From the NCBI GenBank assembly GCA_964517465.1, contig CAZFEK010000025.1, positions 1-64,000 on the forward strand: a DNA stretch of 64,000 nt, given 5' to 3'. This document shows, piece by piece, positions 9,273 to 17,264 of the stretch. Every line of letters starts with the position of its first letter. The first letter of the stretch is position 1. The notes beneath the pieces were generated by a model. It did not search any database. It saw only the letters and a program-made list of their open reading frames with translations, and was not told the origin of the DNA. Position numbers and translations under genes: made by a program. The stretch comes from JACPUX01 sp964517465 (lineage in GTDB: Bacteria; Pseudomonadota; Gammaproteobacteria; Burkholderiales; Casimicrobiaceae).

Positions 9273-10537
9273 GTTTCGGGCTCAGCCTCGCGCCTGGCCA
9301 TTGCGGCGCGCAAATGCCGTCCGGCTTCCGACAGCCGGTACCGCTGCAAACGGCTGGTCGGCTTGCCGGGCAGCGTGTATTCGATCAACCCTTGCGCCAG
9401 GGCGGGGCCAATATAGTGTTCACGAACATGTGCTCGGTCCTTGAGCTGCATGCGAGTACGAATATCCGCATTACTCAGTTCTCCCTCCCTGCCTAGAAGC
9501 TCCATCAGCGCCCGGACTGGTGGGGTGACTGGTGGGGTGACTGGTGGGGTGACTGGGTAAGCGGTTCCGGAATTGACGCCCACCACCGCCCGCGAGACCG
9601 CGTCGGGCAAGAACAGCTCGAAGGACTTCTTTGCCCGATCATTGCTGTAGCGCGGCGGAGCATGGCCCAGCGCCTGCCATTCGCGGCGCATCATGCGCAG
9701 GCCCGTTCCGGCCTGTTCGCACATCTCGATGCGGCGCAGTGCCATGGCGATGGCGGGGTTGCGCAGCTCCTTTTCGCCCGGCTCCAGCAAGCGCTTGTCA
9801 TCGCCGAAGCTGTCGCCGGGGTTCCAGAGTTGGATGCCATCGGTAAAGAACTCAATCAGCGCCTTGCGCGAGTGGTCGCCATAGTCCTGGTGAATCAGCA
9901 GATTCATGGCGGCTTCGCGGAACACCCGGAAACCCGCAGGCGCGTCCCGACGCGTCAGGGTGGCGGGGTCGATGTGAGTCTCCCCCGCATGAATGCGGGG
10001 GCTTCCTCGCCACGAGCCAGAACGGAGGCTGGCGCCTCCGAACTGAGGATTTGTCTCGCTCACCCCACCATAAATGGCGAGGCTTGCGCTCGACCCGTGG
10101 TCACGGAAGGTCTTGGGCATGAAGAACAGATACTTGGCCAGCAGTTGCTGCCAGCTCTCAAGGATGTTCTCCTCGCATACCAAGCGGTCAATCCATCGAG
10201 TCTCAGGCAGGTCATCCTGGCTGCCATAGCCCAGAAACCGCACGTCCAGAACCGGGCGCGGTAGAAGGTTGCGCACGCCACGCAAGCTGCCAAACAACGC
10301 CACGCAGCCACGCGTGGGCAACAATTGCCCGCCAACTTTGACCAGATAGCCCCATTCGTGAAGGAAATCGTGGTCGGGTTGGCTGACGTCGAACCCGGGG
10401 TTGGCCGCGTGGAACTGGCTGCGGTACCAGCGTAGGCTGCTTTCGTGCAGCGCTTCGCGCGCAGCTTTGAATTCGGTGTTGTTCCACTCGCCGTCCTGGA
10501 GCAAGGCAGCAAGAGGCGGGGCTTTCGGCATAGTCAA
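9269..10537 (-). CDS. AlbA/Schlafen-type ATP-binding protein, rearranged
   Basis: A 422-aa member of the COG2865-like family (N-terminal AlbA_2, then a GHKL-like ATPase part, then winged helix). The first 30 residues (LLQDGEWNNTEFKAAREAL) match the beginning of AlbA_2, but the sequence jumps to SSLRWYRSQFHAANPGFD, which normally lies well downstream, so most of the AlbA_2 core seems deleted. REAAMNLLIHQDYGDHSRKA is the ATPase helix with its catalytic-type N/H region, and EQAGTGLRMM the glycine-rich lid. A 42-residue insert encoded by 9971-10096 interrupts it before DPATLTRRD. A TPPV linker repeat precedes the C-terminal winged helix. Probably altered or inactive; partner of the helicase. Confidence 0.75.
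   Translation of the reverse strand: MTMPKAPPLAALLQDGEWNNTEFKAAREALHESSLRWYRSQFHAANPGFDVSQPDHDFLHEWGYLVKVGGQLLPTRGCVALFGSLRGVRNLLPRPVLDVRFLGYGSQDDLPETRWIDRLVCEENILESWQQLLAKYLFFMPKTFRDHGSSASLAIYGGVSETNPQFGGASLRSGSWRGSPRIHAGETHIDPATLTRRDAPAGFRVFREAAMNLLIHQDYGDHSRKALIEFFTDGIQLWNPGDSFGDDKRLLEPGEKELRNPAIAMALRRIEMCEQAGTGLRMMRREWQALGHAPPRYSNDRAKKSFELFLPDAVSRAVVGVNSGTAYPVTPPVTPPVTPPVRALMELLGREGELSNADIRTRMQLKDRAHVREHYIGPALAQGLIEYTLPGKPTSRLQRYRLSEAGRHLRAAMARREAEPET
9515..9556 (-). repeat. 12-bp tandem repeat encoding TPPV linker
   Basis: About 3.5 copies of GACTGGTGGGGT (plus strand) encode PVTPPVTPPVTPPV on the minus strand, in the linker before the C-terminal winged helix of the ATPase. The period is a multiple of three, so copy-number slippage would change linker length without breaking the frame. 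Confidence 0.85.
9971..10096 (-). mobile_element. 126-bp IS200/IS605-end-like palindromic element, copy 1
   Basis: On the minus strand the element starts GGGTCGAGCGCAAGCC, has a first hairpin (imperfect here: CGCCATTTATGGTGGGG), a middle stem GGAGGC-GCC-AGCCTCC region, a terminal hairpin CCCCCGCATTCATGCGGGGG and ends GAGACTCAC. A hairpin at each end, a TCAC-like right end and an ωRNA-like middle stem resemble the ends of IS200/IS605 elements fused without transposase (PATE-like). It sits inside the ATPase gene and is read in frame as 42 residues (GSSASLAIYGGVSETNPQ...GETHI). A near-identical copy lies at 34051-34176. Origin is inferred from structure. Confidence 0.7.
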
Positions 10538-10968
10538 GGGTCTACGCTTTCCTTCTACACGAAAATGCCCAACCAGCTCCTGGCGGGATGACGGTAGACG
10601 CTCATGCCCCTCGGCTTGTCGCGCGGGATTCCACCGCCCCTCGCGGCAGGGCGCTGACGGGCGTACCCTTGCTCGCAGTCAGACATTGACGACCTCCTCA
10701 ACCAAGCGCCAGCGATCAGTTATGACTCCAGTTCCACCAGACGTGCATCTCCGTGGCACGGAGTGGATTCTGGCACGAACCGGTGATCCAATGAAACCGA
10801 TCAGGCGCGACGGGGTTCCTGGCCACCGGGTTCAGGGGCTACTGGGCGGAAGCGCACGGTCGACGCGCCCGCCGCGATTAGTGTGATCGCTCTAATCGAA
10901 TCGAATAAATTGCCACTGTGGTCAGGCGAAGTTCGCCAACGTTCGATTCCAAACTGAAGGAGTGCATC
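10538..10968. other. Intergenic region upstream of phasin gene
   Basis: About 430 bases between the divergent ATPase and phasin genes. No convincing gene is visible. The only recognised signal is the operator-like site at 10878-10895; an AT-richer stretch (AATCGAATAAATTG) follows it and probably contains the phasin promoter -10 region. Confidence 0.5.
10878..10895. promoter_or_regulatory. Operator-like TTAG-N10-CTAA site upstream of phasin
   Basis: TTAGTGTGATCGCTCTAA, an imperfect palindrome (TTAG.G.GATC.C.CTAA), lies 73 bases before the phasin start at 10969. It matches the site upstream of the second phasin (17962-17979) at 15 of 18 positions by eye, in the same orientation relative to the gene. 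Candidate binding site for the PhaD-like regulator at 12803. Confidence 0.6.
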
Positions 10969-11361
10969 ATGCTGAAACAAGTCAAAGCCAAAGTCACCGC
11001 CAACCCCTACGCCGAAAACGCGATGAACGGCGCGCACCAGATCTGGCTCGCGGGCCTGGGCGCGTTTGCCGCGGCGCAAGCCGAGGGCGGCAAGGTATTC
11101 AAGAACCTGGTCAAGGAAGGCGCCAGCGTCGAAGCCAAGGGTTTCAAGATCGCCAATGACGGCATCGAGAAAACCATCGCCACCGGCAGCGAGGTGTTCG
11201 CCAAGGTGCGCGGTGCCTTCGAGGCCAAAGTGGCGCAGCCGGTGAACCAAACCGTGGGCAAGGGCCTGTCGCGTTTCGGTCTGCCCGCGCGCCACGACCT
11301 GGTCGAGCTGACCAAACGCGTCGAAGAGTTGTCGCAGCAGGTTCGCGCCCTGCGCGTCTGA
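10969..11361 (+). CDS. Phasin-family PHA granule protein
   Basis: A 130-aa amphipathic helical protein of the PHA granule-associated family (PhaI/PhaF phasin type). The diagnostic block HQIWLAGLGAFAAAQAEGGK is at residues 24-43, and a C-terminal coiled-coil VELTKRVEELSQQVRAL closes it. Phasins coat polyhydroxyalkanoate granules in the cytoplasm and control their size and number. The ATG at 10969 has a good GAAGGAG Shine-Dalgarno sequence. It heads a same-strand series with a patatin-like lipase, the PhaD-like regulator and a TPR-like protein. The second phasin at 17265 shares the same HQIWLAGLGAF core. Confidence 0.9.
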   Translation: MLKQVKAKVTANPYAENAMNGAHQIWLAGLGAFAAAQAEGGKVFKNLVKEGASVEAKGFKIANDGIEKTIATGSEVFAKVRGAFEAKVAQPVNQTVGKGLSRFGLPARHDLVELTKRVEELSQQVRALRV

Positions 11362-11458
11362 TACAGTTGGGCCTCCCCGCACTTGCTCGGCGGTAGTAGA
11401 ATCGCCCAGCAGGTGCGAGGGGAGGAAACTCGCGCCATAGACAGCGGTGGGGGATGCA

Positions 11459-12733
11459 ATGGCAATGCGGGACAAAACGTCGGCCGGCAAGGCCGGCAGT
11501 GGCAGGGGCAAGATCGGTCTGGCTTTGGCCGGGGGCGGCCCACTGGGCGGCATCTACGAAGTCGGTGCCATCATCGCCTTGGCCGAAGCGCTCGAAGGCC
11601 TGGACTTCAACGAACTCGAGGTCTATGTCGGGGTGAGTTCCGGAGGTTTCGTCGCCGCCGGCCTCGCCAACGGCATCAAGCCGGGCGAGATGTACCACAT
11701 GTTCATCGCCGACCCGCCGCGCCGCGGCGCCACTGGCGCGGAACTCAACCCGGAAATCTTCCTGCGTCCGGCTTTCGGTGAATACTGGCGCCGGGCATCC
11801 GGTGTGCCGCGGCTCCTGGGCAGCTCTTTCCTGCGTTTTCTGAAGAACCCCTGGCGCCAAAGCGCCTGGGAAGCGTTCGCATCGATCGGGCGCGCCATTC
11901 CCACCGGCTTCTTCGACAACGGCGCCATCGACCGCTACCTCACCAAGCTCTTCAGCACCGATGGCCGCAGCAACGATTTCCGGCGCCTGAAACATCAGCT
12001 TTATTTGATCGCCACCGATCTCGACACCGGCGCTTCTGTGAAATTTGGCGCCAAGGGTCACGATGCCGTGCCGATCTCACGCGCCATAGAGGCCAGCGCT
12101 GCCTTGCCCGGTCTTTTTCCGCCGGTGGAAATCGACGGCCGGCATTATGTCGATGGTGCCTTGAAGAAGACGCTGCACGCCTCGGTGGCGCTCGACGCGG
12201 GGGTGGAGCTGCTGCTCTGCGTGAACCCGCTGGTGCCTTTCGACGCCTCGCAAGTCGCGCGCAATGCCATGAACGTGCGGCAGCTCGCCGAAGGCGGCCT
12301 GCCGCTGGTGCTGGCGCAGACTTTCCGCGCCATCATCCACTCGCGCATGGAAGTGGGCATGGCCAAGTACGTCACCCAATACGCGCACGCCGACGTAGTG
12401 CTGTTCGAACCGCACCGTGACGACGCGCGCATGTTCTTCACCAACATCTTCAGCTACGCCCATCGTCGTCAGCTTTGCGACAATGCCTATCGCCGCACCC
12501 GCGCCGACCTTTTGCGCCGCGCCGAGGCCTTGCGGCCGGTGCTGGCCCGGCACGGCGTGCGCTTGCGCGAGGATTTGCTGGCCCAGACCTCGCGTCACGT
12601 CGAACAAGCGGTGGCGGGCACACACCTGCCGCCGATGCGCGAAGCATCAGTGAAGAACACCGCGCATGACCTCGCCGCCACGCTCGACCGTCTCCAGGAC
12701 TATTTGCGCGAGCGCGCCACCGAACCAGCCTGA
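11459..12733 (+). CDS. Patatin-like phospholipase family protein
   Basis: A 424-aa serine acyl hydrolase. The oxyanion-hole motif GGGPLGGIYEVG is near residue 26, the nucleophile elbow VGVSSGGF (G-x-S-x-G) near 61, and the Asp of the catalytic dyad in YVDGALKKTL near 227. It lacks a signal peptide. Together with phasin and PhaD-like genes it may act on storage lipid or granule-surface phospholipid. ATG 11459 is preferred over GTG 11447, since GGTGGGGG just upstream serves as ribosome-binding site. The C-terminal ~120 residues are extra to the patatin core and unassigned. Confidence 0.87.
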   Translation: MAMRDKTSAGKAGSGRGKIGLALAGGGPLGGIYEVGAIIALAEALEGLDFNELEVYVGVSSGGFVAAGLANGIKPGEMYHMFIADPPRRGATGAELNPEIFLRPAFGEYWRRASGVPRLLGSSFLRFLKNPWRQSAWEAFASIGRAIPTGFFDNGAIDRYLTKLFSTDGRSNDFRRLKHQLYLIATDLDTGASVKFGAKGHDAVPISRAIEASAALPGLFPPVEIDGRHYVDGALKKTLHASVALDAGVELLLCVNPLVPFDASQVARNAMNVRQLAEGGLPLVLAQTFRAIIHSRMEVGMAKYVTQYAHADVVLFEPHRDDARMFFTNIFSYAHRRQLCDNAYRRTRADLLRRAEALRPVLARHGVRLREDLLAQTSRHVEQAVAGTHLPPMREASVKNTAHDLAATLDRLQDYLRERATEPA

Positions 12734-12802
12734 GGCGCTCCCGTGCGCGGCGCGCTTGTCGCCGCCCGCCCGCCCGGCTAGACTGCGGGCGGGAGGAGAT
12801 CC

Positions 12803-13498
12803 ATGGCAGAGCCCAAGCCCAAGCGGCGCACGCGGGAGCGCATCCTCGAAACCGCGCTGCGTCTGTTCAACGATGATGGTGTGCCCAATGTCACCACCGC
12901 GGACATTGCCGACGAGCTCAATATCAGCCCGGGCAATCTCTACTACCATTTCCACAACAAGGACGAGATCATCCATGCCTTGTTCGAGACCTTCGAGAAG
13001 CGCATGGAGGACCAACTCCTCGCCCCGGAAGACCGCGCGCCGAATGTCGAAGACCTCTGGTTCATGCTGCATTTGGTCTTTGAAACCATGGCCCATTTCC
13101 GCTTCCTGTACCGCGATCTCGAACAGATCGTCAGCCACGACCACAAGCTTGCCGCACACTTCGGGCGCATCGTCGATCACGGCACAAGGGTGGTCAAAGC
13201 GCTGTGCGAAGCGATGGTGAATGCCGGAAGCATGCGCGCCTTGCCGCGCGAAATCGAGGCCATCGGCCAGAACGTGGCGCTGGTGACCACTTATTGGATC
13301 AGCTTCCAGCGCGTGCGGCAGAGCGCCCGCGTCGGCAAGCGTCCGGTGCCAACCGACGCTGGCGCGGAGCTGGACCGCGGCGCCTACCAAGTACTCGCGC
13401 TGATTGCACCCTATCTGGTCGGCCCGGCGCGAGAGCTCCTGGACCGGCTCGGAGCGCAATATCTCGCGCCCCTCGGTACCGGGGCCACCCGCTTTTGA
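12803..13498 (+). CDS. phaD: TetR-family regulator, PhaD-like
   Basis: A 231-aa one-component regulator. The TetR helix-turn-helix (about residues 10-57) reads RERILETALRLFNDDGVPNV then ADELNISPGNLYYHFHNKDE. The rest follows the plan of PhaD, the PHA-locus regulator of pseudomonads, including an FLYRDLEQI segment and a final LIAPYLVGPARELLDRLGAQYL. PhaD is known to act at phasin promoters, which fits a phasin 1.4 kb upstream and the shared TTAG-N10-CTAA site at both phasin promoters. The start has a strong GGAGGAG. The name is a homology-style judgement from pattern, not from a search. Confidence 0.75.
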   Translation: MAEPKPKRRTRERILETALRLFNDDGVPNVTTADIADELNISPGNLYYHFHNKDEIIHALFETFEKRMEDQLLAPEDRAPNVEDLWFMLHLVFETMAHFRFLYRDLEQIVSHDHKLAAHFGRIVDHGTRVVKALCEAMVNAGSMRALPREIEAIGQNVALVTTYWISFQRVRQSARVGKRPVPTDAGAELDRGAYQVLALIAPYLVGPARELLDRLGAQYLAPLGTGATRF

Positions 13499-13519
13499 CC
13501 GATCACCAACGGAGGAATC

Positions 13520-14296
13520 ATGGCCAAGAAATGGAAAACTTTCCCCTACGCAGACGCGGCCTATCAATACGACGGCAATCGCCTGAAAGAGCATTGGGAC
13601 CGCCTGCACGCCGGCGATCAGGAGCCTTTCCCCAAGGACAAAGCGGTGCAGGAGGCCTGGCGGCTCTATCATGCCGGCGATTTCGCCGCCGCCGTGGAAG
13701 CGGGCTTGGCCGCCGGCATCGAGGGTTATGCCGCGGCCAACAAAGCGGCCTCGATCTACGCCAATTACCTCGAAACCGACGAGGCGGCCAAGCAGAAGAT
13801 TTTTCAAGAAGTCAGTGCCCGCTGTGATGAGGCGCGTGCAGCCCAGCCCAAGCATGCGAACTCGTTTTACCTCTATGCCTATGCCATGGGTCGATACAGT
13901 CAAAGCATCTCCGTTGGCGCGGCTCTGGCCCAAGGCTTGGGCGGCAAGATCAAGGACGCGCTGCTCGCTACTTTGAAGCTTGCACCCAAACATGCCGAGG
14001 CGCATACGGCGTATGGTTCTTATCAAGCCGAGGTGATCAACAAAGTCGGCGGCATGGTTGCCGGGCTCACTTACGGCGCCAAGAAAGACTCCGCTTTGGA
14101 ACACTTCAAGGAAGCGCTGGAACTCGCACCGCACTCGGCGATCGCGCGCATCGAGTACGCCAACGGCCTGATCTTGCTCTTTGGCAACTCCAAAATCGAC
14201 GAAGCGACCAAACTCTACGAAGAAGCCGCAGCCTGTGACCCCGCCGAGGCAATGGAGCGCCTGGATGTCGAGAAAGCGAAAGACGAACTGTCCTGA
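13520..14296 (+). CDS. TPR-like conserved hypothetical protein
   Basis: A 258-aa soluble protein built of helix pairs like tetratricopeptide repeats: AWRLYHAGDFAAAVEAGLAA, SALEHFKEALELAPHSAIAR and ATKLYEEAAACDPAEAM fit TPR spacing. No catalytic motif or signal peptide is visible. It follows the PhaD-like gene by 21 bases with a clean GGAGGA ribosome-binding site, so it is probably co-transcribed. TPR proteins are scaffolds; a link to storage granules is only contextual. Confidence 0.75.
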   Translation: MAKKWKTFPYADAAYQYDGNRLKEHWDRLHAGDQEPFPKDKAVQEAWRLYHAGDFAAAVEAGLAAGIEGYAAANKAASIYANYLETDEAAKQKIFQEVSARCDEARAAQPKHANSFYLYAYAMGRYSQSISVGAALAQGLGGKIKDALLATLKLAPKHAEAHTAYGSYQAEVINKVGGMVAGLTYGAKKDSALEHFKEALELAPHSAIARIEYANGLILLFGNSKIDEATKLYEEAAACDPAEAMERLDVEKAKDELS

Positions 14297-14302
14297 AGCC
14301 GG

Positions 14303-14466
14303 GTCTTCGCGGCCAAGGCCGCTCCTACCCACCCCGCCAAGGTCTTTGCAGGAGCGGCCTTGGCCGCGATGGACTTATCCGTGGCACTAAGCGCAGGTCG
14401 CGGGCAGCCCGCTCCTTCTACAAAACCCAGGTATCGGCGGCCAGGAGCGGGCTGGCCCGCCAATGG
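14303..14466. repeat. Two REPIN-like inverted-repeat pairs
   Basis: Between the converging TPR-like and phosphoesterase genes there are two pairs of inverted repeats: GCGGCCAAGGCCGCTCC with its complement about 40 bases on, then GCGGGCAGCCCGCTCC with GGAGCGGGCTGGCCCGC. A related pair is found near 56385-56455. They look like repetitive extragenic palindromes of the kind mobilised by RAYT transposases; two RAYT remnants are present in the window. The strong stems may also end transcription from both sides. Confidence 0.7.
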
Positions 14467-14571
14467 CGGCCGGACTCGCGCTGACGCTTAGAGGCAAGCC
14501 ATGGCGCCGATATGCATGGCTTGGTTCTTCAAAACGCCCGTGGGCAAATTCGGATCTCGGCGCCCGCCGGC

Positions 14572-15369
14572 TCAGGTGAAATTCTTGCCTTCACCGAAAT
14601 CCCCGCTCGCAACCACATGTGTGGTGAGGCGCGCACCATCCCAGCGGTGCAATAGAAAACCCGGCGGCTCCATGATGTAACGCGGCTCCGGCACGTCGTT
14701 CAAGTCGAGGGCGATTTGATGCGCGACACTGGGTGCGCTTACCGCCAGGGTATGGCCGAAGCGCTGCGCCATGGCGCGGTGCAAGTGCCCGCAAGTGACG
14801 CCCGCCACTTGCGGGTGCCGGGCGACCACCGCCTCCAGCGCCTGCGGATCGGCCAAGGCCATCTCATCCATGTGCACGATACCGCTTTGAAACGGCGGAT
14901 GATGCAGAGCAAGCAGCGTCGGTTTGGCGGCTTGATCCGCCAGGGTCGCATCGAGCCAGGCCAGCTGAGCCTGGCTCAGTTCGCCGTGCGGAGCCCGCGG
15001 CACGATGGTGTCGAGCATGATGATGCGCAGGGGCCAGCTCTCGAGGACATAGTCCAGGCAATCGCTCTGCGGCAAATATGCCTCGGCACCGAAAGCGGCG
15101 CGCAAGTTGACGCGGTCATCGTGATTGCCCGGCAGCACGAAGAAGGGCAAGCGCAAAGGAGCGACCAGTTGGCGAAAATGCGCGTACTCCTCGGGGCCGC
15201 CGGCTTCCACCAGATCGCCGGTAAAGATCACCAGGTCGGGCAAGGGCCTCAGCCGCAAAACACTCGCCACCGCTCGAGCAAGATGAGGCGCAGTATCGAG
15301 ACCCTTGGCCAATGCGCGCCCCGGCAGGCCGATGTGGCTGTCGCTCAATTGCGCCACGAGCAGGGCCAC
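14572..15369 (-). CDS. Metallophosphoesterase, CpdA-like
   Basis: A 265-aa calcineurin-like phosphoesterase with all metal-binding motifs in order: LSDSHIG near residue 8 (D-x-H), FTGDLVEAG near 48, LPGNHDD near 79, and GVTCGHLHRAM near 193. Size and motif spacing fit the 3',5'-cyclic-nucleotide phosphodiesterase CpdA and its relatives, but other phosphodiester substrates are possible. Its start is 3 bases after the stop of the WS/DGAT gene on the same strand, so the two are co-transcribed. Confidence 0.85.
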   Translation of the reverse strand: MALLVAQLSDSHIGLPGRALAKGLDTAPHLARAVASVLRLRPLPDLVIFTGDLVEAGGPEEYAHFRQLVAPLRLPFFVLPGNHDDRVNLRAAFGAEAYLPQSDCLDYVLESWPLRIIMLDTIVPRAPHGELSQAQLAWLDATLADQAAKPTLLALHHPPFQSGIVHMDEMALADPQALEAVVARHPQVAGVTCGHLHRAMAQRFGHTLAVSAPSVAHQIALDLNDVPEPRYIMEPPGFLLHRWDGARLTTHVVASGDFGEGKNFT

Positions 15370-15372
15370 GGC

Positions 15373-16827
15373 TCAAGCCCCGATCAGCTGGTGCAAGTCC
15401 TCCGGGGCAAGCTCTCCGTCCCAGGGGGCGAGCAGTGTGGCATAGAGGAGTTGCGAGAACTCGGGCTGAAAAAAGGCGATGATGTTTTCCGGATCGGGCA
15501 CGAGTTTGCGGTCGGTCACCAGCCCGAAGTGCACATGGTTGTTGTAGGAAAGAATGCTCACGCCCATGCCGATATTGCCCGACTGCGGTACCCAGAACAT
15601 CATCTCGTCGATCTTCGCGCCGGCGAGGTAGAGCGGTTGTTGCGGCCCCGGAACGTTGGTCATGACCGCGCTGGCGTTTTTGGACAGCATGTCCAGCACT
15701 TGATCCTGCAGGAGTTTGGGTGCCATGCCCACTGCCGCCAGTATGGCAAGTGCCAGGATGGGCTGCTGCGAGCCCTTGAGCGCCTGCATGGCAGCGCGGA
15801 CGGCGTATAGCCGCTCCAGGGGATTTTCGATACCCACCGCCAGGGGCAAAAAAACCAGACCAAAGTGATTGCCGAGATGATTGGCTTGCTCCAGCGGGCG
15901 AAGATTCACCGGCACCAGGGCGCGGATCATCACGCCATCGACTTTGTCGCCCTTGGCGACCAGATAGCGGCGCAAGGCGCCAGCCACACAGGCGAGCAGC
16001 ACGTCGTTGACCGAGCAGCCCAGCGCTTTGCCTACGGCTTTCACTTCTTCCAAAGGTATCGGTTCGGCCCAGGCGACCCGCTTGGTCGGCCCCGGCTGCC
16101 CCTTGAATCGGGTCGGTGAATCCTGATCCATGGCGAGCAAGGTGGCCGCCTCCTGCGCCAGCCCGGCGCCTTGCAAGCCATATTCGGCAAGCTTGTTCGG
16201 GTCGGCCCAGATCTGCATGCCCTTTTCCATCGCCGCCTGGCCAAATTTCATCGCCGTCTGCATGACGTTGGTGAGCGGCTTCATCGCCTTGGCGAGCGGG
16301 TCGTCCTCGCTTATCCGCGGCTGGCGCGCCTCCTTGGGCTTGCCAACGGGAGAGGTGTCGGCCATGGAGAGCATGACGTGGATGAGAGCAATACCGTCGG
16401 CGTAGCAATGGTGGATACGCACCACCAGCGCGCTGCCGCCCTGGAAATCCTCGACCAGGTGGTATTCCCACATCGGCTTTAGCGGATCCAGCGGCGTGCC
16501 CATGAGCTCGCTGGCGTAGCGCTGCAATTCTGCAGTGTCGGCCTTGCCGGGCAAAGCGACGCGATGCAGATGGCAGTCGATGTCGAAATCGGCATCGTCT
16601 TCCCAGAATGAGATTGCCGCTTGCTGCGCGGGCCGCTGACGGAATCGCCGGAAACTCGCGAAGCGCTCAGCCAGGGTATCGCGCAGCCGCTGATAATCCA
16701 TCCGCTCGCTAAAGACGAGCACGCCGCAAATCATCATGAGATTGCTGCGTCTGTCCATGCGCAGCCACGCCGTGTCCACGCTCGACATGCGTTCCAATTT
16801 GTTCATGCCCATCCAGTCGCTCAACAT
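15373..16827 (-). CDS. Wax ester synthase/diacylglycerol acyltransferase
   Basis: A 484-aa WS/DGAT-family acyltransferase, which esterifies fatty acyl-CoA to a fatty alcohol or diacylglycerol to form storage lipid. The catalytic motif HHCYADG (HHxxxDG) is near residue 138. The family's later blocks NDVLLACVAGALRRYL and MTNVPGPQQPLYLAGAKI are also present. The start at 16827 (MLSDWMGMNKLERMSS) is preferred; the longer frame has a non-homologous leader, and GAGGGGG precedes the ATG. It is divergent from an acyl-CoA-binding protein gene, which could supply or buffer its acyl-CoA substrate, and co-transcribed with a phosphoesterase. Confidence 0.9.
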   Translation of the reverse strand: MLSDWMGMNKLERMSSVDTAWLRMDRRSNLMMICGVLVFSERMDYQRLRDTLAERFASFRRFRQRPAQQAAISFWEDDADFDIDCHLHRVALPGKADTAELQRYASELMGTPLDPLKPMWEYHLVEDFQGGSALVVRIHHCYADGIALIHVMLSMADTSPVGKPKEARQPRISEDDPLAKAMKPLTNVMQTAMKFGQAAMEKGMQIWADPNKLAEYGLQGAGLAQEAATLLAMDQDSPTRFKGQPGPTKRVAWAEPIPLEEVKAVGKALGCSVNDVLLACVAGALRRYLVAKGDKVDGVMIRALVPVNLRPLEQANHLGNHFGLVFLPLAVGIENPLERLYAVRAAMQALKGSQQPILALAILAAVGMAPKLLQDQVLDMLSKNASAVMTNVPGPQQPLYLAGAKIDEMMFWVPQSGNIGMGVSILSYNNHVHFGLVTDRKLVPDPENIIAFFQPEFSQLLYATLLAPWDGELAPEDLHQLIGA

Positions 16828-16915
16828 ACCCCCTCGCCTCCCAGTCGGCTCCCGCCTCGATGCTCTTGCGCGTAGAATAATGGCTGCACTGCGAAACCAC
16901 AACCAAGGAGGCAGC

Positions 16916-17182
16916 ATGAGCGATCTGAAGGAGAAGTTCGACGCGGCAGTGGCCACGAGCAAAACCCTGACCAAAAAGCCCAGCAACGATATGTTGCTGA
17001 AGCTTTACGCCTATTTCAAGCAGGCCACCGACGGCGATGTCAAGGGCGAGCGCCCGGGATTCATGGACTTCGTCGGTGGCGCCAAATACGACGCTTGGGC
17101 CAAGATCAAGGGCACCTCGGCGGACGAAGCCATGACGCAATACACCAAGCTCATCGAACGCCTGAAGCGCGACGAAGGGTAG
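16916..17182 (+). CDS. Acyl-CoA-binding protein
   Basis: An 88-aa ACBP-fold four-helix protein that binds long-chain acyl-CoA in the cytosol. Typical residues are LKEKFDAAVATSK, LLKLYAYFKQATDGD, and DFVGGAKYDAWAKIKGTS (the K-x-D-A-W block that contacts the CoA moiety). The start at 16916 has AAGGAGG upstream. It lies back to back with the WS/DGAT gene, and its transcript ends in the terminator at 17207-17240. Length is standard for the family. Confidence 0.93.
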   Translation: MSDLKEKFDAAVATSKTLTKKPSNDMLLKLYAYFKQATDGDVKGERPGFMDFVGGAKYDAWAKIKGTSADEAMTQYTKLIERLKRDEG

Positions 17183-17206
17183 CCCGTCCTGCGACGGGCA
17201 AGAAAC

Positions 17207-17240
17207 AAAGGGCTCTCGCGCGTGGCGCGAGAGCCCTTTT
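17207..17240. terminator. Bidirectional rho-independent terminator
   Basis: A 14-bp perfect stem, AAAGGGCTCTCGCG paired with CGCGAGAGCCCTTT, with loop CGTGG. A T-run follows on the plus strand and a matching A-run lies on the other side. It sits between the converging acyl-CoA-binding protein and phasin genes, so it can end both. Confidence 0.92.
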
Positions 17241-17264
17241 GTTAGCTACCTGCCTGGCTTGCAA

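Noticed and set aside
12647..14332. 561-aa open frame antisense to the PhaD-like and TPR-like genes
   Set aside because: Both plus-strand genes have ribosome-binding sites and recognisable domains; the antisense frame has none.
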